Positions 33,299 to 44,900 of a DNA stretch of 64,000 nucleotides are shown piece by piece; the stretch's first letter is position 1; each line of letters begins with the position of its first letter. This stretch comes from Craspedostauros australis (Eukaryota; Bacillariophyta; Bacillariophyceae; Mastogloiales; Achnanthaceae). Where the stretch lies: assembly GCA_026770025.1 (NCBI GenBank), contig JAMXDE010000024.1:620001-684000 (forward strand). The letters run 5' to 3'. The position numbers and the translations under genes are program-made. Under the pieces are notes generated by a model that searched no databases, had not been told where the DNA came from, and worked only from the letters and a program-made list of their open reading frames with translations.

Positions 33299-35987
33299 TT
33301 GATGGCTGGTGATGCGATGCGCTGTGTCGCTGTCCTCGTGCTTCTGGTGTGTGTTGCGATGCGCCTTTCAACTCAACTGCAACCTCCATCAACACAGCAC
33401 ACACCATCCTACAATCACTGTACTCTTCACCTTGCAAGCATGCTGCGCGCTCGTGGCTGTGTGAAGGTGGCATCCCACCAGAACTCAAGTGGCAGGGTCC
33501 TCGATCTGGGCGTATGTCATGTCAAGTTCCCAACGAAGCTGACTGTTGAAGGTGCTACCATCAAACGCAATGAGCCTCTTGCACCAGGAGAGGTGGCAAT
33601 GGTCATGGTTGCTCCAGTGATGGGGCAGAGCCGAATGTACGTTGTTCGTGAGGATCTGTGCACGCCACACAGCCTCGCTACCTTCGCACGGACTCCAAAC
33701 GCTGGTGGCCTTGCTAAACCTTCCCTTCTTTCTCCCCAGCATTGCTCCATCGCTGCCACGTGTGACAACAACAAGCCTAAGCCCCCCACACCATTCCCAA
33801 CTACCACGGAATCGCAAGAAGCCAGCATCACTGCTTTTCTCGAGGTCTCACGCCAGTAGAAAGAAACGGCAATCGCCCGTCTCATGAAGCAGATGAAGAA
33901 AGGTGCAACAACAAAAGGATGGTTGCGAAAGGATGGAGGGCGTAGCAACACTAAGCCCACCAATAGAAAGAAACAACTTGGAAGAGATGAACAGCAAAAC
34001 TACATTGTTCTCTACTTCAATTTGGGTGGGATCCCAGCCAACATGAAATTGATCGCCCACGCATGGGATATTGGCGCTAGCACTGTCGATCGCAACATCA
34101 AGAAATTCCAACAGAACAAGCTGGAATGGAAGAAGCGCAGCGACGCAGGGAGCACCATCTTCACCTGCTCCAAGAAGCAACAGCAATGCTTCACGCCGCG
34201 TGCCATCTTTGTGAAACAACTGCGGCTTAAACATCCACAACAACGGTTGACACCCAATGACATCTCTTATGCCTTTGACCATGCTTCGCTTGAAGAGCTG
34301 GCATCCGCAAAAGCCCTGTCTGATTCGTGGTTGGAGCGTGGTCCCTTCCTGCAATTTGAGCTCCAGGATGTGTTGCGACGATGCAATGGCGCAATCTCGT
34401 GGGACGATGTTGCACGCGAACTAGCAGGAAGGGGCAATGTCCAATGCATTTGCGCAAACACCATTCGAACATACGTGATGGGATTGGAGGGCAGCGAATA
34501 CCATTCTACAACGATGCTCCTCAAGATCAAGGGTGTCATCAAGGTGAAGCGCGAAATCTGGGCCAAGGACTTCTGTGTGTTCTGGGAATCAGCTGAGCTG
34601 TTCCCGAATACGCAAGTTGTCCTTGTCCACATGGACGAGAAGTGGTTCTACTCTATTGTCGCTTGAAAGAATCTCAAACATGTGCCCCAGATGGGAGTTA
34701 AGCCTATCGAACACCCTGTGCACCACAAGTGCCACATTGAAAAGACCATGGCGATTGCATCAACAGCATGTGCCCCACCAAATAACTGTTTTGCGCAAGG
34801 AGGAAAGGCGTATCAGGTCAGCTTCCAACGTGTTGGGCGGATGGCTCCAGCGCAGAAGACCACGTACAAGCGAACTTGGGTCTTGCCAACCAAGTACAAG
34901 CTCCTTCCAGATCCCACCAAAATCTCTTGGGAGAAGGGTAAACTGTATTTCCAACCACTGGAGATCACAGGCAGCAAGGAAACAGATGGTCATCGTGATA
35001 AGCCCAAGCCAAAGTACAGCCTCAAGAAATTCTTACGCGAAAAAGAAATCCCCCGCACTGGATTCGCTCGCCAACAAAATCAAGGCCGAAACGGGCAAGA
35101 ACGTGGTGATTCGGTACCAGATGGATGGCGCGGGGCCACACAGAGACACGGAACTACTCAGGTTCATCAACGAAGAGTTCGACAGTCGCGGATGGCACTT
35201 ACGACTGCAACCACCAAATTCTCCCATCACGAATGTGAAAGACGATGCGACATTCCCAGCAATGTCGAAACAAGTGTCAGCACATCAAGGTAAGCACTAC
35301 GGGAGTCGCATGTTCACCACCGATGCGTTGTGGAACGCTTGTGGAATCTGTTGGGAGCAATTTGGGCTGGACAAGGTGGCGTGTGCGTATGTTCGCCACC
35401 ATCAGATCGCCTACGCAATTTGTGCTGCGAAAGGAGGTGACGAATTTGTGACGGAGTGCAAGGGACTGAGCATGAACGTGCGGAAACAAACGTTCACTGA
35501 AACTGACGAGGACAGCAACGAGATCGGCGTTTCCATGTCTCACACGGACTTCGCGTTGGAGGAGGAGGAGGCAACCAACGATACTGCCAAGAAACCAACC
35601 GCAACAGGCAACAAAGGCAAATCAGCTGACTTCAAATACGCCAAGCCCAACATCCAAGGTATGTACGATGATGCCCTCAAGGTGATGGCTGTCAGTGGAC
35701 TGCAGTGCCTGAAAACGAACCTGCGAACAACCAGCAGCCTCATTCTGTTGCTGGAGAAGCAAATCGTTGTGACCACCAAAGCCAATGAGGAGGCTGAGCA
35801 ACAGAAGCAAGACGAGAGGAGAAAGAAGCAACCAAGCAAGAGCAAAGCCGAGGTCATTGAGCCTCACAACAACAACAGCAAGACTGAGGCAGCACCCACC
35901 ATGAACACATTCGAAGTGGCCATGTTCGTTGGCAAGACCGAGCATCACAACAAGGCAGAGCAGGATACCAACACAGCAGAGATGTAA
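33299..35987 (+). pseudogene. Mariner-like (DD39D) transposase, decayed
   Basis: One frame runs from about 33299 with in-frame stops TAG at 33857 and TGA at 34664, then shifts frame near 35030-35060 and continues to 35987. Visible in order are a helix-turn-helix-like segment (ANMKLIAHAWDIGASTVDRN), the first catalytic Asp in VHMDEKWF, the second in YQMDGAGPH, and the third in QPPNSPITNVKDD. The second and third are about 39 residues apart, as in plant-type mariner-like elements. The first 180 codons (33299-33857) are unlike known transposase N-termini and may be captured sequence. A Glu/Lys-rich C-terminal extension is present. Terminal inverted repeats were not located. It cannot encode a full enzyme. 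The stop and the frameshift both break the catalytic domain. Confidence 0.75.
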
Positions 35988-36459
35988 CTGCAAATCGTAG
36001 TAGTAGTATTGTATGTGTGAGGTACACCTGTGATTCGAATGGTTGTGTGCACATCGTCTGCTTGATGGCATGGAGGATTGTGATGTGATGTGCGGTGTGC
36101 GATGCCTTTTTTTGTTTTGTGATGAGTGATGTGATGAGTGATGTGATGAGTGGTGTGATTTTTGTGGCGCAGACCGTTATTTTTGTGTCGTGAATGATGT
36201 GCGCCGCGGAGCCATCGCGTTGTGCCGCGGAGCAAGGGCCACGTGCTGCGAGACGCACTCACGTCTTGTGTTGTGAGTGGTTTCGAATGACGTCGAATCC
36301 GTCCTGTGACGTAGAAGACGGATCAGGGAGAGCCAACACAAAATAGCTCTAAATATTCAATCACCGTTTCTCCCCAAAGCAAGCAAACCAGTGGCAACAA
36401 GGGGCCAAAACTCTACAACTAGCGTTATCGTGACCCAGTTTACGGTTTGGCGCAGGTCG
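35988..36459. other. Spacer with a short tandem repeat
   Basis: Three to four copies of a GATGAGTGATGT unit lie at about 36121-36157. A doubled CCGCGGAGC motif lies near 36206-36234. No gene was seen. The region ends at the duplication breakpoint at 36460. Confidence 0.6.
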
Positions 36460-36669
36460 TACCCTCTTGTGACCAAAGCCAGAATCCGACAAAAAATGTT
36501 GCTTTCGCCCTGGACCACTCCCGCCCGCCGGAAAAGTCAATCCCAAGCGGAGAGCATCATTGGTCCTCCTGGGTTCGCGACTCTTCCTGGCTGGGGGACC
36601 CAAATGCTTGTCTCGTGTGTGCTTCGCAGGCCAGTCCACTATGACACACAAACGTTATATTCTAGAATA
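36460..36669 (+). repeat. Duplicated upstream region, copy B, left part
   Basis: This matches 26412-26630 closely (a handful of mismatches over the first 180 bases). It is the far end of the second ATPase upstream region, cut off from its gene by the LINE that begins at 36670. Confidence 0.85.
36653..36669. repeat. LINE target-site duplication, left copy
   Basis: CGTTATATTCTAGAATA is repeated exactly at 60464-60480, on the other side of the LINE. The last 12 bases are a palindrome. Confidence 0.85.
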
Positions 36670-36769
36670 CAGTCCCGTGACCCTTCCACCGTTGAAGACG
36701 TACGTAGGACCAGTACAAAAAAATTTACGTAGAACCTGTAGAATCACTACCAGAGCAAAATCTTTGACA

Positions 36770-39176
36770 ATGGTGCGCACAGACGCACAAAACAACACTG
36801 GCAAAGCCAACCAGACGCCTCGCAAGCAAGTGACAATGGCACAGGGACGTTCAGGACGCGGCGGTCGTCAGGCCCGTGGCAAAGGCGCAAGTGGGGGAGG
36901 ACGAGGAGGCAAGAGACAGAGCAGAGACTCTCCGCCCAAAAAGGCACAAAAAACCACACCTCCGGCGAACGCGAACCGTTGGATTTGGAGTCATCACCAC
37001 AAGAGAAACTGGGGAGACATCCTGCGCGAGCGCAACCTGTTCACCCGAGGATCCGACCCGTTCACCGCGGTGTCCGGAGCCGAGGGGTCCCTCGATGAGA
37101 CCATCGCATTCGTCAAAGAGATGAGAGAGGACCTTGCCGGAGGGGCGTCACTGGAGCAGTGGAAGAAGCTATTCGAAGATGCGTACGACAACAAACTCCC
37201 AGCGGATTCCAACCTCACCGTGGTGCAAGTCATGGTGCGCTTGATAGCGATGTCGAACACTTTCTCTTCGTCGATGTGGAAGCTCGGTCAGATCAGAGCA
37301 ACCCACGAGACAGCGGCATGGATCGCGGCGCGCACGGTGTTCATGGAGGTCAAAGGTATTCACTTGGACAAAGACGACGGCACAGAAGAGACCCAGGCAA
37401 CGTCTCCAAACCCATCCTCGAAAAAGAAATCCCGCAAGCCCAGACACAAAGTGGTCACGTACCCAAGGAAGCAGCCACAGGCCAGGGAACTCATCAGCGT
37501 GAACGATGCGCTCAGCGACTTCCACAAGACCTTTTTCGACATCCGACTACCAATGTCCAGAGAGGGCAGTGAAACCCCGCTGGTGTAAGTGACAGCCGGC
37601 CTCAACGCGCTACGAGCATTCATCTTCAGAGCGGATTCCAAGGCACAGATCTTGGCGTGGCGTATGAGCAAGGAGCTCCGCCCGTGGACAGTGGCGGACG
37701 TGGCGTGGACCAACCGCGAAACACTGAAACAGTTCGTGGAGAGCTTGTACGCCAGAACCGGCTTCATGACTTACACCCGCATCTGGGTGGCGCACAAGCA
37801 GGACTTGGACGCCTTCGAAGACGACGGGTCGCTTGCCTCTGCTGCAATCTCGTTCAAGAGATCGCAGATTCAGGAGCACAACATTGTGGCAGCCGGGTGG
37901 CTTTTCGGTAGCCACAGTTCGATGAACACCGATGACATGTCGGAGGTCATCAACGAGAACGAGCTGGTGAAGAACCACTGCGTTGTCCAGCTCCGCATTC
38001 GCGAAATCCAACTCGTGAAGTGCCGAGGAAGACGTCCTGACACGGATGACTTCCGCAACAGGCCCCGAGCCACACACATCCTGTGCGGGGAGTCGAAGTC
38101 CAGAGAGTGCCGCCTGGCGATGAAAGAAATGTTTAACAACAGAGCAGACACCGTTCGCCTGTTGGGAAAACAGATGAGATTCATGCCGGACGCCTTGGAC
38201 CAACGCTTCCACCACCCACCCTCGGAGCTGGCGAACCTGAGCTCGATGGTTGCTCACCAAGTCGCGTTTGAGAAGAAGATGGTAACGCAAGGAGTCTACT
38301 CCATCATGCAACTGGACGTGGAGGTGCCAATTTGGAATCTCACACTTCGCGAAGTCATCATGAACCTGCGATCCTTCGACAACCCTGACTACACCCTCTT
38401 CGTATCGGTCGACACGGACAAGATGGACCGAAACAGAACAACATTTGTCTTCCATCCAAAACGACAAGTGGAGGCACGTGAGCTGATCTCGAAGCTGCCT
38501 TTCTTTTGCAGCAAGAAACTGGATCACAAATGCCAGGGCTGGTTCACACCGGAAGCCTGGGCCCAAAACGAGTTCTACGAAGAGGACTGGGAAACCGGCC
38601 TGGTCAGGAGCAAAGAAGAGCTTGAGATGGGTCAGTTGGCCCAGGCGGGAGCCCACTTTCTGGACCTGGATGAGGAGGAGATGGTCGGTCTCACCGCGGC
38701 AGATGTGGGATGGGAAGGATACGTCGACGAGCATGGAAACATGAAACCGGTGCTGTTGCTGAAGTTTGAAGTGGAAATGGTTACAAACCCAAGAACACAG
38801 AACGGCGACAACGGCACGGTGGCAACCTTCGCGACAGCCACAGTCGCCCAACAGTCTGCGCACATTGGATCGGCCATCACGAGCACGGCGAGGAACAAAT
38901 CAGCAAACCCCCATCGCTTTGCAACGGATCCATCGGCAAAGACGGACTTCGACGTGGACAACCCAGGCATCAGTATCCCTGAAGGAGAAGAGAGCAACAC
39001 CGACGAGGCAGGCTCCCCAGCAGGAGAGAGCGCGAAGGAAGGAGACAGCGGAGAGAGCACGAGCGAGGACGAGGGCAAAGAGGAGGAAGTCGAAAGCGAC
39101 GAAGACATCAACATGAGTGACCCAATGGAAACCGAAACCACCACGAACATCGGCGAAGCAGCCGCACAGCAAGAGT

Positions 39177-39178
<2 letters not shown>
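36770..39178 (+). pseudogene. LINE ORF1 (gag-like), one in-frame stop
   Basis: A frame of 802 codons is interrupted by TAA at 37586-37588. Apart from that stop the frame is open on both sides. The N-terminus is basic and Gly/Arg-rich (GRSGRGGRQARGKG), as expected of an RNA-binding protein. A folded middle carries many aromatic residues, and the C-terminus is highly acidic (about 110 residues rich in Glu, Asp and Ser). No CCHC knuckle or RRM is apparent. ORF1 proteins package element RNA. A CAA-to-TAA change would explain the stop. Programmed readthrough cannot be excluded, because everything after it is intact. Confidence 0.75.
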
Positions 39179-39211
<33 letters not shown>

Positions 39212-40229
39212 AATGACGGTTGGGCTTCGCCCACTTTCGCACGCCAGCCCTGGCGTCATTGTGTCTAACGGTTATTTTCTGCCTCTTTGCGCGCCGTACT
39301 GCTGTGTACGCGCGGCAGCCAGCCAGCCTTTACTCTCCGTTTCCAAGCGTGCCATGCCCCTTCACATGGCCACTTGCCAGTTGTGACACGCCGGCCGCTT
39401 CTGGCGAGACGTCAGTTTCTTCCGTTGCCTCTTTGGCTCCGCCAAACTGTTCATCTTCGCCGCCTTTTGTGTTTCCACCGCCCTTTTGCGCCTTGCTCAC
39501 GCGCACTTTGGGCACTCTGTCATTGCTCCTGACGCAACTGACACAGCTCTCCTTTGGCTCACAACAACACCACTGATGAAGTGAAAACGAAAGCCCTCTC
39601 CTGGCTTTGGTTGTTGCCAACCATGCTGATCCTACGGGGTACAATAAACGCTTTAAATCCAAATCGATTTTACTCGTTTTCCGTTTTTGGAACAGTCCTG
39701 CACGCTGGCCTGCTTCTGGTGCGCTTGTGTTTGCGTTCAAACGCACTCACTTGCTCGTTCTAGTTCGCAGCTCAGACCTTCGGTCTTCGCCACTCACCCA
39801 CCCACACACACACACACACACAACGAGACAAGACAGAAACAGCCAGCAGGGCAACAACAATCAGCGAATCCACAAGGTGAACCAGACAGGGCGACGCAGT
39901 TAAGCAACAAGCCAAGGTCAACGCGACAGAGACGACACGACACAGACAACACGACAGACAGGACCCTATACAGACAACACAACACAACCAACACGACACA
40001 GAATAAGACAAAGATAGTACAACAAGACCAAGACAAAGACAACAAGAGGCAGAGAAACAACACCAAATGCAAGCAAAACACCAGACGGCTACAAGACAAC
40101 AATCCACATCACGCCGTCACGGCCCATTGCCAACAAGGGAGCACGCTAATAAATAGGACGCGCGTCCCAACGTGACACTCACGCCTACACAGCCATACCA
40201 CAGCTTCCACAGAGTAGCGAACGGACACG
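39179..40229 (+). other. LINE inter-ORF spacer
   Basis: About 1 kb between ORF1 and ORF2. It begins with an (AC)n run at 39179-39209, then perfect short hairpins (GGGCTTCGCCC at 39222 and ACGCCAGCCCTGGCGT at 39241). A second AC run lies at about 39803-39823. The last 400 bases are C/A-rich and low in G/T until the ORF2 start. This could be an internal leader for ORF2 translation or an internal promoter, which is inference. Confidence 0.6.
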
Positions 40230-40906
40230 ATGGCTGACCAAGACAACCCACCGAACGCGAGTAGGCTAAACGATGCTTGCGGAGACGCGATGGAAAGCAA
40301 GACAAACGCGACAATTCGCATTGTGTTCCAGAACGCAGCTCAACTTCCCATTCACACCTACCAGCAGAATAATGAAGAGATCTTCGAATTCATAAAGACG
40401 AGCGATCTCGACATCCTGTGCCTGGCGGAAACAAACATACGGTGGGATCACGTCCGACCCCAGGACCAATGGTCGGAACGAACCCGGCGCCAGTTGCCGA
40501 GATCGAAACACGTCTTCGCATACAACACACACGACGACAAACGAGACCCCAGGATGTATGGGGGTGCAGGAGTGGTAGTGACAGCCCAAATCGCTGCACG
40601 CACATTCAAGAGCGGGGTCGACGAGAGTGGGATGGGAAGATGGTGCTGGACGCTTACCAAAGGAAAAAGCGACAAAAGGCTACGCGTTATTGCCGCGTAC
40701 ACGCCTTGCCGATCAACGGAAGGGACGAACACAGTTTGGTCCCAGCAGACGCGAGCACTGACATCGGCCGGTAGAGATGAAGACCCACACGAAGCATGGA
40801 TCAAGGAGATCGCGAACGAAATAAGGACCTGGAAGGCCGCGGGCGAATCCATTATCCTGGGCGTGGACCTCAACGACAGCACCATGGACAGCCGAACCCT
40901 ACACCA
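40230..40906 (+). pseudogene. LINE ORF2, part 1: AP-endonuclease N-half
   Basis: The ATG at 40230 opens the frame. Endonuclease motifs are visible in order: RIVFQNAAQL, LDILCLAETN (catalytic Glu), GGAGVVV, RVIAAYTPCRS and ILGVDLND. The frame is cut at 40906 by copia element 1. It continues in phase at 48179 once the insertion and one CACCA are removed. Nothing in this piece itself is broken. Confidence 0.85.
40902..40906. repeat. Copia 1 TSD, left
   Basis: CACCA directly precedes the left LTR and is repeated at 48174-48178 after the right LTR. Confidence 0.9.
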
Positions 40907-41570
40907 TAATAACACATCGAGCACTCCAACTACACTCGTCTTGGTAGCATTCGAATGAGTCGTGTGGTATTCGTGTACCACAGGACGAATACTGATGCAG
41001 TCATGAGACTCTTCGTGTGTGATGAATCGTAACGTCTTGATATCCGCAATTGCCGCAACCCTCATGTGGGATCGCTTTCTCGTCTCACAGACTGACTCGC
41101 AATTCAGATATATTGATTCCTCAATTCCACACCATCTTGTTGACACCTTGCAATTCAGATATATTGGTTCATCCAATAGATCTGAATAAGAGGTCCTCAA
41201 TTGCACAGCTTCAGAATTATGGCAGTACTGGTCATCGTGGACCTGAACGTGCCATCTGATCTTGTCTTCACCTCTGTGCTTGCAAACATGCATTTCCTCC
41301 CACATGTGAATGCAACAGTGCAAGGCATCATTTTACAGCAGTATTGCTGTGTGCAACTTGTGCAATCTCATTGCATCATCATCATCATCTTGCATTGCAC
41401 TCTTCATGCTCACAATTCTGACGTCAACAGATCAGAATTGGGCCAGCTTTCATTAACTTAATCATCTACTTGAGCACACACACACAATACCAACCATCTA
41501 CATACTTCATTGTCGGATCTGATCAGTCTCTATTTGAAGTAAGTACCCTGTATTGTATTCTGTTCTATCA
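40907..41570 (+). repeat. Copia 1 left LTR
   Basis: 664 bp, starting TAATAACAC and ending TCTATCA. It contains two copies of a 17-base unit, GCAATTCAGATATATTG, at 41099-41115 and 41150-41166. No difference from the right LTR was found by reading both through. Confidence 0.93.
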
Positions 41571-41586
41571 GATTAACAGTCGCACT
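41571..41586 (+). promoter_or_regulatory. Copia 1 primer-binding site (tRNA-Asn anticodon arm)
   Basis: GATTAACAGTCGCACT abuts the LTR and is identical to the same site in copia 2. Its reverse complement contains GCGACTGTTAATC, the anticodon stem-loop pattern of tRNA-Asn(GUU). That is an internal tRNA position, not the 3' CCA end. Confidence 0.6.
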
Positions 41587-41979
41587 TCTCTACGTCCTGC
41601 GCTGAACGCGTGACCATCATTCCCAAAGACTTTGTGACATTCGATAACGACCATCCTGCAACTCTCGTGACGACGTGAAGTTGCCTTCATCTCTGTGATT
41701 CAGCCATCGCTGCACAGAACATAAGAGCCATTCGGCTTGTGCACACTCACCCCATTCACTATTAGACGTATCCGTCAGTGAATTCTCTCATTGCTTCTTC
41801 AGCATTCATCATCCCATCATTCGATATCGATCGCATTCGATCTATCGACATCACAAACAAACATACAAACACAAACAAACAGACACATCAACAAATAAAC
41901 AAACATACAAACACAAACAAACATACACACCAACAAATAAACAAACAAACAAATAAACCAACAAACCAACAACATCATC
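41587..41979 (+). other. Copia 1 leader with A/C-rich tandem repeats
   Basis: This is the untranslated leader between the primer-binding site and gag. At about 41855-41970 it consists of tandem ACAAACAAACATACA-type units, unstructured and G-poor. CGTGACGACGTGA at 41666-41678 recurs in the leader of copia 2. Confidence 0.75.
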
Positions 41980-44900
41980 ATGACTACTCCTTCCTCCACC
42001 ATCTCCGAAGCCGAGATCTTCAACCATGTCGTCAGGTCCGTGGGCATTGCTGACGATTCTGATGCCAGAAGCCTGCTTGACCAACAGGGCATACTCAGCA
42101 TTGCCGACCTTCTTCTCCTCTCCAGGGAGGACCTACAGGCCTTCCAATACCAAGGTCTTGATGAGGATGGCGAAGCCTTTGTGTACGAACTCGATGCTCC
42201 TTGCATTCGTCGTATCCTCGCCCTTCCTCGCTGGTGGCAACATCAGGTTGACCCAACCTTTGTCACCTGGTACACCATCTCCCGCCATTCTCTTGCCGAG
42301 GCCATCGCATCGCCAATTGTCGCTCCAGCGGAAGCTGCAGCCGCGCGCGCAGCAGCCACAGCAGCCACCACAGCAGCAACTGCAGCAGCCACTGCAGCAG
42401 CTACTGCGGCAGCATCTTCAGCTCCAACACCTGATCCCATCACCTCAACCCCGGTCTCTTTGTCAGAATCCCGTCTCCAAGACTTCCGAAAGGGGATGAG
42501 ACGCAACAGCGAGCATTTTCCCAAGCTCAAGGATGATCGATTCTTCCTATCCTTCCGTCGCACCTTCATGACGGTCGCAGCCTCCCAAGGTGTCTCCGAT
42601 GTCCTGAACCCGGAGTACAAGCCTGCAGATGAGGACATGGTCCTCTTCCAAGAGCAGAACACCTTTGTCTACTGCACCTTGGTACTCTCCCTGAAGACTC
42701 AGAAGGGTCAGAGATGCGTCCGGAAGTTTGAGGACACCATGGATGGACAGGCTGCATTTGCAGCCATGCTCTCTGAGTATACCACCGGCGTGACCGCGTC
42801 CAATGCCGGGAAACATCTTCGCTCCATCCTCAACACCCTCAAACTGGACAAGGACTGGCGCGGCACTCGAGAGTCCTTCCTTGACTCGTGGTCCAACAAA
42901 GTGTACGATCTCGAAGTCATCCAAGATGACGAGGTTGATGCTGATCGCAAACGCGATTGGTTGGAGGAAGCCATCTCTCCAGACACCGAGCTCTACCGTG
43001 CCCTATTTGAGTCCCAGTACCTCGAGGCATCCCTACATGCAATGAGCATTGACGGTGTCTCAGCAGAGTTCACACTCGACTTCGAGCGTACTTTCGCGCT
43101 CGTACGCAGCCATGCTCAACGTCTCGACCGTGTCAAGCCTCGCGGACGTTCCAGTCGCAAGGTGAATAATGCCAAGCACTCCGGTGCTCGAGGCCAAGCA
43201 CAGACATGGAGCAAGGATAAGGATTACTCCAAGGATCCTCGTCCTCGTATCCCACGCGAGGAATGGATGAAGATGGAGCGGTCTCAGCGTCAAGCATTCC
43301 TTGAAGCCAAAGGAAAATGGGATCCCAATCGCGGAAAGGGCGGACGTCAACGCGCTGCCAACAAGGCAACTACCTCCAAGTCGGATGGGCATTCTGCAAC
43401 TCCATCTGCCAATGCTGCCGATGCCAACACAACCACCACTCCTCCTGCTCAACCTGGAGATTCCATCAACCGCATGTTGGCGAATGCCAAGTCCACACCT
43501 TCCACTGACGAACCCATCCTGACCTACAAGGGTCAGACCTGGCGCCTTGCCAACCAGGCAATGGTCCGCTACGACTTCCACAAGACATCCAAAGCTCATC
43601 ATGGATCTCTCGTCGACAGCGGTGCCAATGGTGGCCTGGCTGGCGACGACGTCCTTGTACTGTGCAAGACTGGTCACACAGCGGATGTCAATGGCATTGG
43701 CGATTCTGCGATTGCCAACCTTGACATTGGGACTGTTGCTGGACTTGTCGACACCACCGAAGGTCCCATCATTGCCGTATTTCACCAATACGCTCTGTAC
43801 GGAAAGGGGAAGACCATCCATTCTTCCAACCAACTCGCTTCCTTCGGCATCGACGTCAATGAGCGGCCACGACACCTGCCAGGCGGTCGACAGACCATCA
43901 TCACAACCGATGGCCGCGTCATCCCCCTCTCGATTCGTCATGGTCTGTCCTACATGGACATGCGTTGTCCTACCCGTGATCAGCTCGGCAAGTACCCTCA
44001 CGTCGACTTCACAGCTGACTCTGTGTGGGATCCCTCTGCCCTCGACCAAGAGCTTGACATCTCCGATGTCAGTGGAGACGACAAAGGTTCTTCCACCCCA
44101 ATCTCTGGACAAGAGCTCGACGTGTTCGTCACTGATGGTGAACCAACACGTGGCGAGACCTCGGACCACTCAGGAGGCATTGAGCTCAGCTCTGCTCCTG
44201 TCGACTATGAGGCCCTTCGTCCTCATTTCGGTTGGATCCCGGCTCGCCGTGTCCGCGACACATTGCGATGCACCTCGCAGTGGTACCGGACGGCGGAGCG
44301 CTTTTCCATGCGCAAACACTTCAGGACACGATTTCCGGCTGCCAACGTCGATCGTCTCCATGAAGTTGTGGCTATGGATACTCTCTTTTCGGACACTCCT
44401 GCACATGATGACGGCATTGCTGGACACGGCGGATGCACCATGATGCAGATCTACGTCGCTCTGCAGTCTCGATTCACAGCAGGGTTCCCCATGTCTTCCG
44501 AGAAGCAAGTTGCCAACACCTTCCTCGACTTCATCCGACACCATGGTGCGCCCGACCTTCTCATGTCGGATAACGCCAAGTCCGAGATTGGCTCCAAGGT
44601 TCAGGAGATCCTCCGCCAATACGCCATCAAAGACCATCAGAGCGAACCCGAGCATCAGCATCAGAACGGTGCGGAACGGCGTATTCAAGACATCAAGCGT
44701 ACCACCAATGGGATCATGGACCGCACTGGGACACCCGCCAAGTTTTGGCTGATCTGCACCCAGTACATCATCTCTCTGCTCAACCACATCGCGCAGCGCA
44801 CGGTTGGCAGCATCACTCCTTTCCAGGCCGCCTACGGGCACCGGCCAGACGTAAGCAAGTTCCTTGCTTACCGATGGTGGCAACCCGTGTACTTCCGAGT

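Noticed and set aside
34575-35050. First part of the frame 34575-35987 as coding sequence
   Set aside because: Transposase similarity is in the other frame up to about 35040. Only the part after the frameshift is coding-like.
33184-36690. GTGACCCTTCCA shared at 33187 and 36678 as transposon ends
   Set aside because: The match is only 12 bases in direct orientation, one copy is inside the LINE leader, and no inverted repeats or TSDs accompany it.
37583-37596. GTAAGTGACAG at the LINE ORF1 stop read as an intron
   Set aside because: It would be about 11 bases long, far too short to splice, and retroelement RNA is expected to be unspliced here.
41050-41461. Short frames inside the copia 1 LTRs, present twice in the window
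   Set aside because: They lie wholly in the LTRs (the same frames recur at 47653-48064) and have no protein-like features. The duplication reflects the LTR pair.
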